Of a stretch of 11,465 nucleotides of DNA, positions 1 through 7,203 are shown one piece after another. The notes beneath the pieces were generated by a model. That model had not been told where the DNA came from. It saw only the letters and a program-made list of their open reading frames with translations, and did not search any database. Made by a program: the position numbers and the translations under genes. The stretch lies in the NCBI GenBank assembly GCA_003231035.1, contig QIHU01000281.1, positions 1-11,465 on the forward strand, written 5' to 3'. Within the stretch, counting starts at the first letter, position 1; every line of letters starts with the position of its first letter. This DNA comes from Acidobacteriota bacterium (GTDB lineage: Bacteria > Acidobacteriota > Thermoanaerobaculia > Multivoradales > SZUA-115).

Positions 1-1532
1 TCGGTGGCTACGCTGTCGGTGACAACACTATCGGCGACGCCGCTGTCGCCACCCTCCGTGGCCACCGCTTGATCCCCAGCTCCGCGCTTGCCGATCCAAT
101 CCACCACCCACCCGGCGAAAAAGAATCCGACCAGGGCCAGTACCGCTAGCCCGACGACAAGGCGCAGGAAAGTGCGTGAGGGCATCCCGAAAAAGGTCTT
201 CTTCCACTTCTCCTCGGCCCTCGCGGCGCCCGCGATGGAGGTTCGAGACGACCCCGGAGGACGGCCGCTCTCAATTTTCTTGAACTCCCTGGGCAGCTCC
301 GTCCAGACCGGCGAGTCCGACCGTTCCCGCGATTGCGCGACCACACCGGATCTCGGCCGAGTGGGAAGTGGATCATCCGGCGTCGCGACGGCCGGCTGTT
401 GCGTCTCCCGCAACAGGCCATCGAGAGTTTCCTCGAGTTCCAGATCGGGCACCGGAGTGGTCAACCACGGTGCGGGACGCGGCAGATCTTCGTCATCGCC
501 CGCACCCTGGGTGCGGGCGCCAGCGTCGAAATCGAACTGAGGCGCGGCAACAGGCGACTCCCCCTCCGCATCACCTTCCCCCTTCTCTGCGTGCCGATCC
601 GCGGGATACAGGTCGCCGAAGACGGCACTCAGCTCGTCGGTCCCCACCCTCTCGCCGGCAGGGCTCAGAGATTCTCGCGCCGCCGCCAAGGGGTCCGGGG
701 AGAACAGTTCCTCCTCATCGATCACCGCCGTATCGATCGACAGATCGTCGGTGTACTCTTCGTCGCCTAGGGAGAATTCGACTTTGGCTTCAGCACCAAA
801 CTGCCCCTCGTCACTCGCCCTAGCGATCGGAATCTCAATCGTCTCAGCAACCGCGAGTTCCGGGTAGACGGCAGTATCGACCTCATCCGTCGGCGACTTC
901 ACCTCGGAGGCCGGTTCTTCCTCTAAGGCCGGCGGTAGCAACAGCTCAGAAGTTGTGGGGGTCACGGTCTCGTCGCCGTCCGCGCCCTCTTCGGCGAGCC
1001 AAACCTCGGCCATGGGTTCTTCGGCGGTCAAGGCGGCCAAAGTCTCGTCAGGATCGGGCCCTTTCTCTGGCGACTCACTCGCTCCTTGCGCGGTGCCGCT
1101 ACTCTGGAGAGCGCTGGCGATGGCCGGACTGGCCTCGGGAACCGCCGCGACCGTATCCTCGCCCGTATCCGCCTCGGGTTCACTGAGCGTCATGCTGAGG
1201 ATGAACTGCTCGACCCGCTCCTTGCCATCATCTTCGAGATGGCGGAAGCGAATCCCCATCCCACTCGGGCGATCGGGCCCGTGGTACTTGACCCGGATCC
1301 AAGTCACTTCGCCATAGCCTCGAACCGGGTCCTCGTCAGGAAGGCTAATGGAGAAGCGCAGGAGGGTGCCTATCGGCTTGGGATCGCGCAAGGTGATGAA
1401 AATTCCACCGGGCGACAGATTCGCCGAGTAGCCAACGACATCTTCGTCGCGATCGAATTGGAGATGAACCTCGGTACGCACCGGCGTCCGGGTCGACTCG
1501 CGAAAGTCGAACGATTTGGGCCCTATTGCCAT
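1..1532 (-). CDS. PilZ-domain protein with long acidic linker and a C-terminal transmembrane helix (partial, runs off left edge)
   Basis: I translated the minus strand from ATG at 1532-1530 and found 510 codons without a stop up to the window edge, so the C-terminus is missing. Residues about 8-115 look like a PilZ domain, a cyclic-di-GMP receptor fold. The RxxxR motif is R15-T-P-V-R19 and the second motif is N38-L-S-P-G-G43, so both ligand-binding motifs are intact. Residues about 120-450 are acidic, rich in Glu, Asp, Pro and Ala, and probably disordered. A basic stretch (EEKWKK) precedes a hydrophobic helix at about 455-477 (FLRLVVGLAVLALVGFFFAGW), followed by a tail with Asp-Ser-Val repeats. 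I infer a cytoplasmic PilZ domain and a periplasmic C-terminus. The ATG has no clear ribosome binding site; TTG three codons upstream is an alternative, and an in-frame stop lies further up. It follows the 1618-2790 gene on the same strand after 85 bases. The PilZ call is strong; the role is unknown. Confidence 0.85.
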   Translation of the reverse strand, partial: MAIGPKSFDFRESTRTPVRTEVHLQFDRDEDVVGYSANLSPGGIFITLRDPKPIGTLLRFSISLPDEDPVRGYGEVTWIRVKYHGPDRPSGMGIRFRHLEDDGKERVEQFILSMTLSEPEADTGEDTVAAVPEASPAIASALQSSGTAQGASESPEKGPDPDETLAALTAEEPMAEVWLAEEGADGDETVTPTTSELLLPPALEEEPASEVKSPTDEVDTAVYPELAVAETIEIPIARASDEGQFGAEAKVEFSLGDEEYTDDLSIDTAVIDEEELFSPDPLAAARESLSPAGERVGTDELSAVFGDLYPADRHAEKGEGDAEGESPVAAPQFDFDAGARTQGAGDDEDLPRPAPWLTTPVPDLELEETLDGLLRETQQPAVATPDDPLPTRPRSGVVAQSRERSDSPVWTELPREFKKIESGRPPGSSRTSIAGAARAEEKWKKTFFGMPSRTFLRLVVGLAVLALVGFFFAGWVVDWIGKRGAGDQAVATEGGDSGVADSVVTDSVAT

Positions 1533-1617
1533 AGTGAGCAAATAGTACCCGGTCCGGAGGGCGTTATTCCAACTCTCACGCTTGGACGCTCATCGAGAAA
1601 GGAGGACGAGCACACGG
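1533..1617 (-). other. Intergenic gap between the jelly-roll gene and the PilZ gene
   Basis: These 85 bases separate two genes read in the same direction. I see no convincing hairpin with a T-run and no strong ribosome site before the PilZ ATG. The -10/-35-like matches here are weak (four of six each, 19 bases apart), so co-transcription is as likely as a separate promoter. Confidence 0.5.
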
Positions 1618-2790
1618 TTAGCGCGAAGTTTCGGCCATCAGGCGCAGCACTTCGCCCTCCAAGGGCGAGTTGCGCGCGGGTGGAGCGATGCCCAAAACTC
1701 CCTCCTCTCGGGGATGGGCAAATCGCAAGGCCATGCCGGCCGGCGCGGAGACCAGGCCCACCGAGGATGGTTGCTTGGCGGCAACGACTACCAGGTGCCG
1801 GAAACGACGAGGAACCGCTGAGGACCACCGCGGCGCGCCTGGGGGCGAAAGTAGGCAATCGGTCGGTGCCGCCGCCACCCGATCCGCTGGGCCTTCGCTC
1901 AAGAAGACCAGACCGGCGGTCGGTGCACCCTCTTCGAATTCGAGTTCAACATAGCCTTCGACGACCTCGGACCAACCCCAGGAATGGGGCCAACCGATCC
2001 GTCTCAGAGGACGGCGAAAAACCTCAGCAAGCGCTCGCCAGGGGAGAGGATCGTTCTTACTCGCCCACGAAATGGCCGGGCTCTCCGTCGCGCCAGCAAT
2101 AAAGAGGGGTCGCCATGGTCCCACCTCCAGCCGCCCCCATCGACCTGTTGGCGGCCGTCCCCAGACCCGCGGCGCCTCCGCGTTATCTACCCTTAGCCAG
2201 CCTCCCAAGAGCCCAGGGTGATAGTGCCGAAGGACCCTCCACGAACCATCCGAGACGACCCATTCTTCGCCCTCGACGCGCAGCTGCGACAAGAAACCGC
2301 CGGAACCCTTGCGGCTTCGAACCTCCGCCACTAGGCGGTTGCCGCCCACAACCAGGAGCGGTGCCACGTCGTAGCGATCGAGCGCCGCCCCCGAGCGGTA
2401 GATGTTGGAGCCAATCCGACGACCGTTGAGGTAGAGCAGATACTCTTCGTCCGCCAGCACCAACAACTGAGCCCTCTCGGGGAGCTCGGAAATAGAAAAA
2501 TCCCGCACCAGGTAGAAGGCCAGCGGCTGGGTCTGCCGGGGATCTTCAGCCGCCCAGATCCATGCCGCCGATCCACTGGACCCAACCGTGACCGCCCAAA
2601 CACGATAGCCCGCCTCTAGCCCCACCAGGGCCACCACCACGGCGATCACGGCGATGGCTCGACGGGGGCCAGCGACCCAGAGACGGCGAACGTTTACGGC
2701 GATGGATGTCAGCCAAGCAAAAATGATCGGTTCCCTCCGCTGGATTGTACGCTGCCACGCCCACCCTTGTCCCGCTCTTGCCGAGCCCAA
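1618..2790 (-). CDS. Membrane-anchored protein with jelly-roll (rhamnosidase N-terminal-like) domain, function unknown
   Basis: This open frame encodes up to 390 residues from TTG at 2790, ending in TAA at 1618-1620. Counted from that TTG, an Arg-rich segment precedes one hydrophobic helix at about 44-66 (AIAVIAVVVALVGLEAG), so the bulk should lie outside the inner membrane. Residues about 76-175 carry a pattern typical of galactose-binding or alpha-L-rhamnosidase N-terminal beta-sandwich domains: WIWA, a DP pair, LVRDF, LADEEYLLYLNGRRIGSN, DRYDVAPLL and GGNRLVAEVRS. Residues 180-390 have no motif I recognise. No glycosidase active site is visible, so it may bind sugars rather than cut them. 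The start is uncertain. The TTG at 2790 overlaps the region before kdsB and lies upstream of a good -10 box, so the true start may be near 2727-2724, behind GGAGGG, although no ATG, GTG or TTG lies there. The PilZ gene follows in the same direction. Confidence 0.7.
   Translation of the reverse strand: MGSARAGQGWAWQRTIQRREPIIFAWLTSIAVNVRRLWVAGPRRAIAVIAVVVALVGLEAGYRVWAVTVGSSGSAAWIWAAEDPRQTQPLAFYLVRDFSISELPERAQLLVLADEEYLLYLNGRRIGSNIYRSGAALDRYDVAPLLVVGGNRLVAEVRSRKGSGGFLSQLRVEGEEWVVSDGSWRVLRHYHPGLLGGWLRVDNAEAPRVWGRPPTGRWGRLEVGPWRPLFIAGATESPAISWASKNDPLPWRALAEVFRRPLRRIGWPHSWGWSEVVEGYVELEFEEGAPTAGLVFLSEGPADRVAAAPTDCLLSPPGAPRWSSAVPRRFRHLVVVAAKQPSSVGLVSAPAGMALRFAHPREEGVLGIAPPARNSPLEGEVLRLMAETSR
2744..2773 (-). 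promoter_or_regulatory. Candidate promoter for the 1618-2790 gene
   Basis: On the minus strand, GGGACA (2773-2768, four of six matches to TTGACA) is followed after 18 bases by TACAAT (2749-2744, five of six matches to TATAAT). The predicted transcript would begin near 2737, at a GGAGGG sequence (2738-2733). If it is real, translation must start downstream of the TTG at 2790. The call rests on motif matching alone. Confidence 0.35.
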
Positions 2791-2806
2791 CTCCGGCTGT
2801 TAGATT
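2779..2806 (+). promoter_or_regulatory. Candidate promoter for the kdsB operon
   Basis: TTGCCG (2779-2784) and TAGATT (2801-2806), each four of six matches to the sigma-70 boxes, are separated by 16 bases. Transcription would begin near 2813, at the GTG chosen for kdsB (2812), implying a leaderless or nearly leaderless message. That fits the absence of a Shine-Dalgarno sequence there. It lies back to back with the minus-strand candidate promoter. The evidence is weak. Confidence 0.22.
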
Positions 2807-2811
2807 GGGCC

Positions 2812-3621
2812 GTGCCCCCTATCGAAACGTCCGTCCGGACCGCACCGAGCAGCGCCACTGTCGTCGCTGCCATCCCCGCCCGCTATGGTTCCACCCGGCT
2901 ACCCGGCAAGCCGTTGGCCATGGTCGCGGGGAAACCCTTGATCGAACACGTCTACCGCCGCGCCGCCGCGGCCCAAGGACTCTCCCGAGTGGTGGTGTTG
3001 ACCGACGATGAGCGCATCGGAGCCACCGTCGATGGGTTCGGCGGCGAATGGGAGATGACGCCGAGCGACTGCCGTAGCGGCACCGACCGAATCGCCTTCG
3101 CCGCCCGTCACTGGCAGGCTGACGCGATCATCAACGTGCAGGGCGACTGGCTCATCGCGCCATCCTTGATCAGCCGCATTGTCGAGCATCTGCGCGACTA
3201 CCCGACGGATCCCATGGTCACCTTGGCGGTACCGGCCAGCAACGAAGAACTCGAAGATCCCAATGCCGTCAAGGTGGTTTGCGACCGCGGGGGCTTTGCA
3301 CTCTACTTCAGCCGAGCCGCCATCGCTTACTTGCGCGACGGGGAGCGACCGCGGGGAGCGGAGCCCCTGAAGCACTGGGGAATCTACGGCTATCGGCGCG
3401 AGACACTGCTCGAACTGGCGGCGTTGCCGGCGACACCACTCGAGCAGTGCGAATCTCTCGAGCAACTACGGGCGCTGGAAAACGGCATACCTATTCGGGT
3501 ATTGCAGGTGGATGGCGGAGCCTACAGCGTCGATACGCCGGAGGATCTGGAACGGGCGCAGAGGGCATTGCGCGAGGAAACTCGCGGCGAGAGCATGGAA
3601 GAGGCACAGCCGCTAGCTTGA
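2812..3621 (+). CDS. kdsB: 3-deoxy-manno-octulosonate cytidylyltransferase (CMP-Kdo synthetase)
   Basis: The product activates Kdo with CTP to give CMP-Kdo and pyrophosphate in the cytoplasm, the donor for Kdo transfer to lipid A. The 269-residue product shows the nucleotide-binding start AAIPARYGSTRLPGKPL (19-35), VVVLTDDERIGA, the GTDRIAFAA motif, INVQGD with Asp112, HWGIYGYRRE, LEQLRALENG and the C-terminal YSVDTPEDL with Asp241, the second expected metal ligand. Length is close to the family norm of about 250. The loop after QGD is unusual: the family usually reads QGDEPLI, here it is QGDWLIAP, one residue shorter. I chose GTG 2812 because the fold begins within 20 residues; TTG 2767 in the same frame would add 15 residues and has no better ribosome site. 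It heads the Kdo operon and is 50 bases before pyrG. Identity is near certain; the start is less so. Confidence 0.93.
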   Translation: MPPIETSVRTAPSSATVVAAIPARYGSTRLPGKPLAMVAGKPLIEHVYRRAAAAQGLSRVVVLTDDERIGATVDGFGGEWEMTPSDCRSGTDRIAFAARHWQADAIINVQGDWLIAPSLISRIVEHLRDYPTDPMVTLAVPASNEELEDPNAVKVVCDRGGFALYFSRAAIAYLRDGERPRGAEPLKHWGIYGYRRETLLELAALPATPLEQCESLEQLRALENGIPIRVLQVDGGAYSVDTPEDLERAQRALREETRGESMEEAQPLA

Positions 3622-3650
3622 CTGACGGCCAACAGGGCGAGCATTATTAT
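3622..3650 (+). promoter_or_regulatory. Candidate internal promoter before pyrG
   Basis: In the 50-base kdsB-pyrG gap, CTGACG (3622-3627, four of six) and TATTAT (3645-3650, five of six) are exactly 17 bases apart. A start near 3657 would give a leader of about 15 bases containing the pyrG ribosome site. This would let CTP synthase be made independently of kdsB. The gap is AT-rich compared with its surroundings. It has not been tested and could be chance. Confidence 0.3.
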
Positions 3651-3657
3651 TCTGGGT

Positions 3658-3664
3658 GGAGGAG
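3658..3664 (+). promoter_or_regulatory. Strong ribosome binding site that sets the pyrG start
   Basis: GGAGGAG lies seven bases before GTG 3672. This is the clearest Shine-Dalgarno sequence in the window and decides the pyrG start. The same reading frame stays open upstream to 3279, but that extension lies inside kdsB and has no family similarity. Confidence 0.75.
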
Positions 3665-3671
3665 ATCGATC

Positions 3672-5369
3672 GTGGCTACCAAGTACGTTTTTGTGACCGG
3701 CGGGGTGGTGTCGTCTCTCGGCAAAGGAGTGGCCGCCGCCTCGATCGGCGCCATCCTCGAAGCACGGGGCTTCTCGGTGACGCTGATGAAGCTCGACCCG
3801 TACATCAACGTCGACCCCGGGACCATGTCGCCCTATCAGCACGGCGAGGTCTTCGTCACCGATGACGGCGCCGAGACCGACCTCGACCTGGGCCACTACG
3901 AGCGCTTCACCTCGACGGTGACCACCAAGGCCCACAACTACACCAGCGGCAAGATCTACCAGGCGGTGATCGAAAAGGAGCGCCGCGGCGACTACCTCGG
4001 CAAGACGGTACAGGTCATCCCCCACATCACCGATGAGATCAAAGACGCCATGCAGCGGTTGGGGGACACACACGACGTGGTGATCGTGGAGATCGGCGGC
4101 ACGGTGGGAGACATCGAGTCTCTGCCCTTCCTGGAGGCGATCCGTCAGTTCCGGCAAGAGTTGGGCCGCAACAACGCCGCCAACATCCATCTGACCCTGG
4201 TGCCCTACATCGCCGTCGCCGACGAGCTCAAGACCAAGCCGACCCAGCACTCGGTCCGCGAACTGCGGGCCATCGGTATCTCACCCGACATCCTGCTGTG
4301 CCGCGTCGACCGACCGTTGCCCGAAGAAATGAAGAAGAAGATCGCCCTCTTCTGCAACGTCGACCATGATCAGGTGATCGCCGCTCGCGATGTGCCCTCG
4401 ATCTACGAACTCCCCTTGGCTTACTGCCGCGAGGGTCTCGACGAGACCATTCTCGATCTACTCGGCCTCCCCCACTACGAGCGCGACCTGTCGCGGTGGG
4501 AACAGTTGGTGGCGCGCGTCCACCACCCCAAGACTCAGGTGAAGATTGGTATCGTCGGCAAGTACGTCGAGTTTCCCGACGCCTACAAGAGCCTCAACGA
4601 GGCCCTCCTCCACGGTTCGATCGCCAACCACTCGGCCCTCGAACTGGTCTACATCAGCGCCGAGGAGATCGAAACCGGCAACTGGCCACGCGAGATCCAT
4701 GAGGTCGACGGCATCGTGGTGCCCATCGGTTTTGGCGTGCGCGGCAGCGAAGGCAAGATCAGCGCCTTGCGCTACGCCCGCGAGCGGAAGGTTCCCGCCT
4801 TTGGCATCTGCCTCGGCATGCAGTGCATGGTGATCGAATACGCGCGCCACGTCTGCGGCATCGAAGCGGCGACCTCGACCGAGTTCGACCGCCAAGCGCA
4901 AGACAACATCATCTACAAACTGCGCGATCTGCTCGGGGTGGAAGAGATGGGCGGGACGATGCGGCTCGGAGCCTACCCCTGCAAACTCACCGCGGGCACC
5001 AAGGCGCGAGAGATCTTTGGCGCCGAGGAGATCAGCGAGCGCCACCGTCACCGCTACGAGGTTAACCAGAAATACCTGCCGCCGCTGATCGAGCACGGAA
5101 TGGTGGTCTCCGGCCTGTCGCCGGATGGCAAGTTCGTCGAGATGGTCGAACTCACCGATCACCCTTGGTATATCGGCTGCCAGTTCCATCCCGAGTACAA
5201 GTCCAAGCCGATCGATCCGCACCCCCTCTTCGTCTCCTTCATCGAGGCGGCACTGGCCAACCGCGCGACCCGGGTCGAAGGCGATGCCGAGCCCAGCCCC
5301 CGACCGGTGATTCGCTCGGCGACGGGGCCACGGCCGGTCGAACTGCTGGCGGAAGCCGAGGGCGGGTGA
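3672..5369 (+). CDS. pyrG: CTP synthase (glutamine-hydrolysing)
   Basis: The product converts UTP to CTP using ATP and ammonia from glutamine. In this operon it can feed CTP directly to KdsB. The product has 565 residues, slightly longer than the usual 530-550. The amidoligase domain begins KYVFVTGGVVSSLGKG (4-19), with LDPYINVDPGTMSP, DLDLGHYERF and EIGGTVGDIES. The class I glutamine amidotransferase domain follows from about residue 295, with nucleophile Cys380 in FGICLGMQCM and the His506/Glu508 pair in QFHPEYKSKP. All key residues are present. The extra length is a C-terminal tail of about 45 residues after HPLF, rich in Pro, Arg and Glu. The GTG start follows a strong ribosome site. The TGA stop overlaps the kdsA GTG by four bases, which suggests translational coupling. 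Confidence 0.97.
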   Translation: MATKYVFVTGGVVSSLGKGVAAASIGAILEARGFSVTLMKLDPYINVDPGTMSPYQHGEVFVTDDGAETDLDLGHYERFTSTVTTKAHNYTSGKIYQAVIEKERRGDYLGKTVQVIPHITDEIKDAMQRLGDTHDVVIVEIGGTVGDIESLPFLEAIRQFRQELGRNNAANIHLTLVPYIAVADELKTKPTQHSVRELRAIGISPDILLCRVDRPLPEEMKKKIALFCNVDHDQVIAARDVPSIYELPLAYCREGLDETILDLLGLPHYERDLSRWEQLVARVHHPKTQVKIGIVGKYVEFPDAYKSLNEALLHGSIANHSALELVYISAEEIETGNWPREIHEVDGIVVPIGFGVRGSEGKISALRYARERKVPAFGICLGMQCMVIEYARHVCGIEAATSTEFDRQAQDNIIYKLRDLLGVEEMGGTMRLGAYPCKLTAGTKAREIFGAEEISERHRHRYEVNQKYLPPLIEHGMVVSGLSPDGKFVEMVELTDHPWYIGCQFHPEYKSKPIDPHPLFVSFIEAALANRATRVEGDAEPSPRPVIRSATGPRPVELLAEAEGG

Positions 5370-6217
5370 GCGTCCCAATTCAACTGGCCGACGGGGTTGA
5401 GATCGGCGGCGGCGAGATGCCGCTGATCGCCGGACCCTGCGCGCTCGAAAGCGAGGAGCTGGCGATCGAGGTGGCGCAGTGGCTAGAGGCACTGCGCCGC
5501 CGGCTCGGGATCGGTGCCATTTTCAAGTCATCCTTCGACAAGGCCAACCGCAGCTCGCTGGCCAGCTACCGGGGGCCGGGGCTCGAGGAAGGGCTGCGCA
5601 TTCTGGCCCAGGTTCGTCAAGTGACCAGTCTCCCGGTGGTCACCGACGTGCACCTGCCGAGCCAGTGCGCCGCGGTGGCGGAGGTCTGTGATCTCATCCA
5701 GATTCCGGCTTTTCTCTGCCGGCAGACCGATCTGGTGGTCGCCGCCGCCGAGACCGGCCGGGCGATCGCCATCAAGAAGGGGCAGTTCATGGCCCCCGGC
5801 GACATGGTGCGCCTGGTCGACAAGGCCCGCTCGACCGGCAACGAGCGGGTGGTGGTCATCGAGCGCGGTACCTCCTTTGGCTACAACAACCTGGTGGTCG
5901 ACATGCGTTCCTTCGCCATGCTTCACGAGGCCGGGGTCAAGGTGATCTACGATTCGACCCACTCCCTGCAACTGCCCGGCGGCGGCGAAACCACCGGCGG
6001 CGCCCGTCAGTACAGCGAACCGCTGGCGCGGGCGGCGGTCGCCGCGGGCGCCGACGGCATCTTCATGGAAGTCCATCCCCACCCCGAGGCCGCGCTCTCG
6101 GACGCCACCACCCAGCTGCCCCCACAGCGGGCCGCCAGGCTGGTCGAGTCTCTGCTGGCCCTTTTTCGCACCGTGGGCGACCGTCCTGGCTCTACCCACG
6201 GCGAGGTCCCACGGTGA
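5366..6217 (+). CDS. kdsA: 3-deoxy-8-phosphooctulonate synthase, metal-dependent type
   Basis: The product condenses phosphoenolpyruvate with arabinose-5-phosphate to give Kdo-8-phosphate. It has 283 residues, matching the family length. Recognisable segments are LIAGPCALES, FKSSFDKANRSS, TDVHLPSQ, IQIPAFLCRQTDLV, AIKKGQFMAPGDM, ERGTSFGYNNLVVDMRS, YDSTHSLQLPGG and FMEVHPHPEAALSDATTQLP. The residues expected to hold the metal in the Aquifex-type enzyme are all present: Cys25, His199, Glu235 and Asp246. The metal-independent E. coli type has Asn in place of that Cys. GTG 5366 is chosen because it overlaps the pyrG stop by four bases and gives a family-like N-terminus. The frame stays open upstream, but that part lies within pyrG. 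Its own stop overlaps the next start in the same way. Confidence 0.97.
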   Translation: MSVPIQLADGVEIGGGEMPLIAGPCALESEELAIEVAQWLEALRRRLGIGAIFKSSFDKANRSSLASYRGPGLEEGLRILAQVRQVTSLPVVTDVHLPSQCAAVAEVCDLIQIPAFLCRQTDLVVAAAETGRAIAIKKGQFMAPGDMVRLVDKARSTGNERVVVIERGTSFGYNNLVVDMRSFAMLHEAGVKVIYDSTHSLQLPGGGETTGGARQYSEPLARAAVAAGADGIFMEVHPHPEAALSDATTQLPPQRAARLVESLLALFRTVGDRPGSTHGEVPR

Positions 6218-7203
6218 GCCCTACGCCTCCTACCTCGACCACCGCTAGCGCGTCGCCCCGCGCGGTAGCGCGCCAGGTGATCGAGATCGAAGCCGCCGCC
6301 GTCCGCGGTCTGCTGAGCCAACTGGACGAGAGTTTCGATCGAGCGGTCGAACTGCTGAAGAGCTGCACCGGCCGCGTGGTCTGCACCGGCATGGGCAAGA
6401 GCGGTTTGATCTTGCAAAAAATCGCCGCCACCCTCTCTTCCACCGGCACTCCGGCCCTCTTCCTCCACCCCTCCGACGCGATCCATGGCGATCTCGGAGT
6501 CATCGTCGACAACGACGTCGTCCTCGCCGCCTCGTTTTCGGGAACCACCGAGGAGCTCTTGCGTCTCGTGACAACGCTGGAGAACCGCCCGGTGGCGTTG
6601 GTGGTGATGACCGGCAACCCGGCCAGCCCGTTGGCCGAGGCAGCCGATATTCATCTGCCCGTGGCCATCGACCGCGAAGCCTGTCCGCTCGACCTCGCCC
6701 CAACCGCCTCCTCGACCGCCTGCCTAGCGATGGGCGACGCCTTGGCGATGGCCCTGCTCGAAGCGCGCGGTTTCACCCGCGACGATTTTTCCCGCCTCCA
6801 CCCCGGCGGCCGGTTGGGCAAGCGGCTGCTCCCGGTCGAGCAGCTAATGCGGCAGGGCGAGGCCCTACCGGTGGTCGAGCGCGGCAGCGGACTGCGCGAG
6901 GCGATCTACGAGATGTCCAAGAAGGGGCTCGGTATCACCGCCATCGTCAACCCCCAAGGGCAGCTGATCGGCTGCATTTCAGACGGCGACCTGCGGCGCC
7001 TCCTGGAAGAGGACGAAACCCCGCTGAGCCACAAGGTCGAGGACTGCATGCGCCCCAACCCGCGGACCATTCGCGGCGAGGAGCTAGCCCCCATCGCTCT
7101 GCACCAGATGGAAGAGAAACGTATCACCTCGCTCTTCGTCACCGACGACGACAACCAGCTGCGCGGTATCGTGCACCTGCACAGCCTGTGGGGATTGCGA
7201 TGA
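6214..7203 (+). CDS. kdsD: Arabinose-5-phosphate isomerase (SIS domain plus two CBS domains)
   Basis: The product interconverts ribulose-5-phosphate and arabinose-5-phosphate, the first committed supply of carbon for Kdo. It has 329 residues, the same length as typical KdsD/KpsF. The SIS domain spans about 40-190: TGMGKSGLI with Lys62, STGTPALFLHPSDAIHGDLG, FSGTTEELLRLV, and APTASSTACLAMGDALA followed by the signature RLHPGGRLGKRLL. A CBS pair follows at about 210-329 (LGITAIVNPQGQLIGCISDGDLRR and ITSLFVTDDDNQLRGIVHLHSL), probably a regulatory module. The GTG start overlaps the kdsA stop and its TGA overlaps the kdsC ATG. The capsule paralogue KpsF has the same architecture; the operon favours the LPS role. 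Confidence 0.95.
   Translation: MSPTPPTSTTASASPRAVARQVIEIEAAAVRGLLSQLDESFDRAVELLKSCTGRVVCTGMGKSGLILQKIAATLSSTGTPALFLHPSDAIHGDLGVIVDNDVVLAASFSGTTEELLRLVTTLENRPVALVVMTGNPASPLAEAADIHLPVAIDREACPLDLAPTASSTACLAMGDALAMALLEARGFTRDDFSRLHPGGRLGKRLLPVEQLMRQGEALPVVERGSGLREAIYEMSKKGLGITAIVNPQGQLIGCISDGDLRRLLEEDETPLSHKVEDCMRPNPRTIRGEELAPIALHQMEEKRITSLFVTDDDNQLRGIVHLHSLWGLR

Noticed and set aside
1542..1572. TTGGAA and TACTAT as a promoter for the PilZ gene
   Set aside because: Each box has only four of six matches and the spacing is 19 bases. This is too weak to call in a window of this size.
1579..1595. Short AGCGT direct repeat in the gap before the PilZ gene
   Set aside because: Five-base repeats are expected by chance; no hairpin or further copies accompany it.
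1086..2102. Long plus-strand open frame of 338 residues
   Set aside because: It lies opposite the PilZ and jelly-roll genes, is rich in Arg and Pro, has no family motifs, and crosses the gap between two well-supported minus-strand genes. It is a GC-rich shadow.
3279..3671. N-terminal extension of the pyrG frame back into kdsB
   Set aside because: The extra 131 residues overlap kdsB in another frame and show no similarity to CTP synthase. A strong ribosome site marks GTG 3672 as the start.
4458..5492. Minus-strand open frame of 344 residues opposite pyrG
   Set aside because: It is an antisense shadow of a highly conserved gene, Arg and Ala rich, with no motif and no plausible ribosome site.
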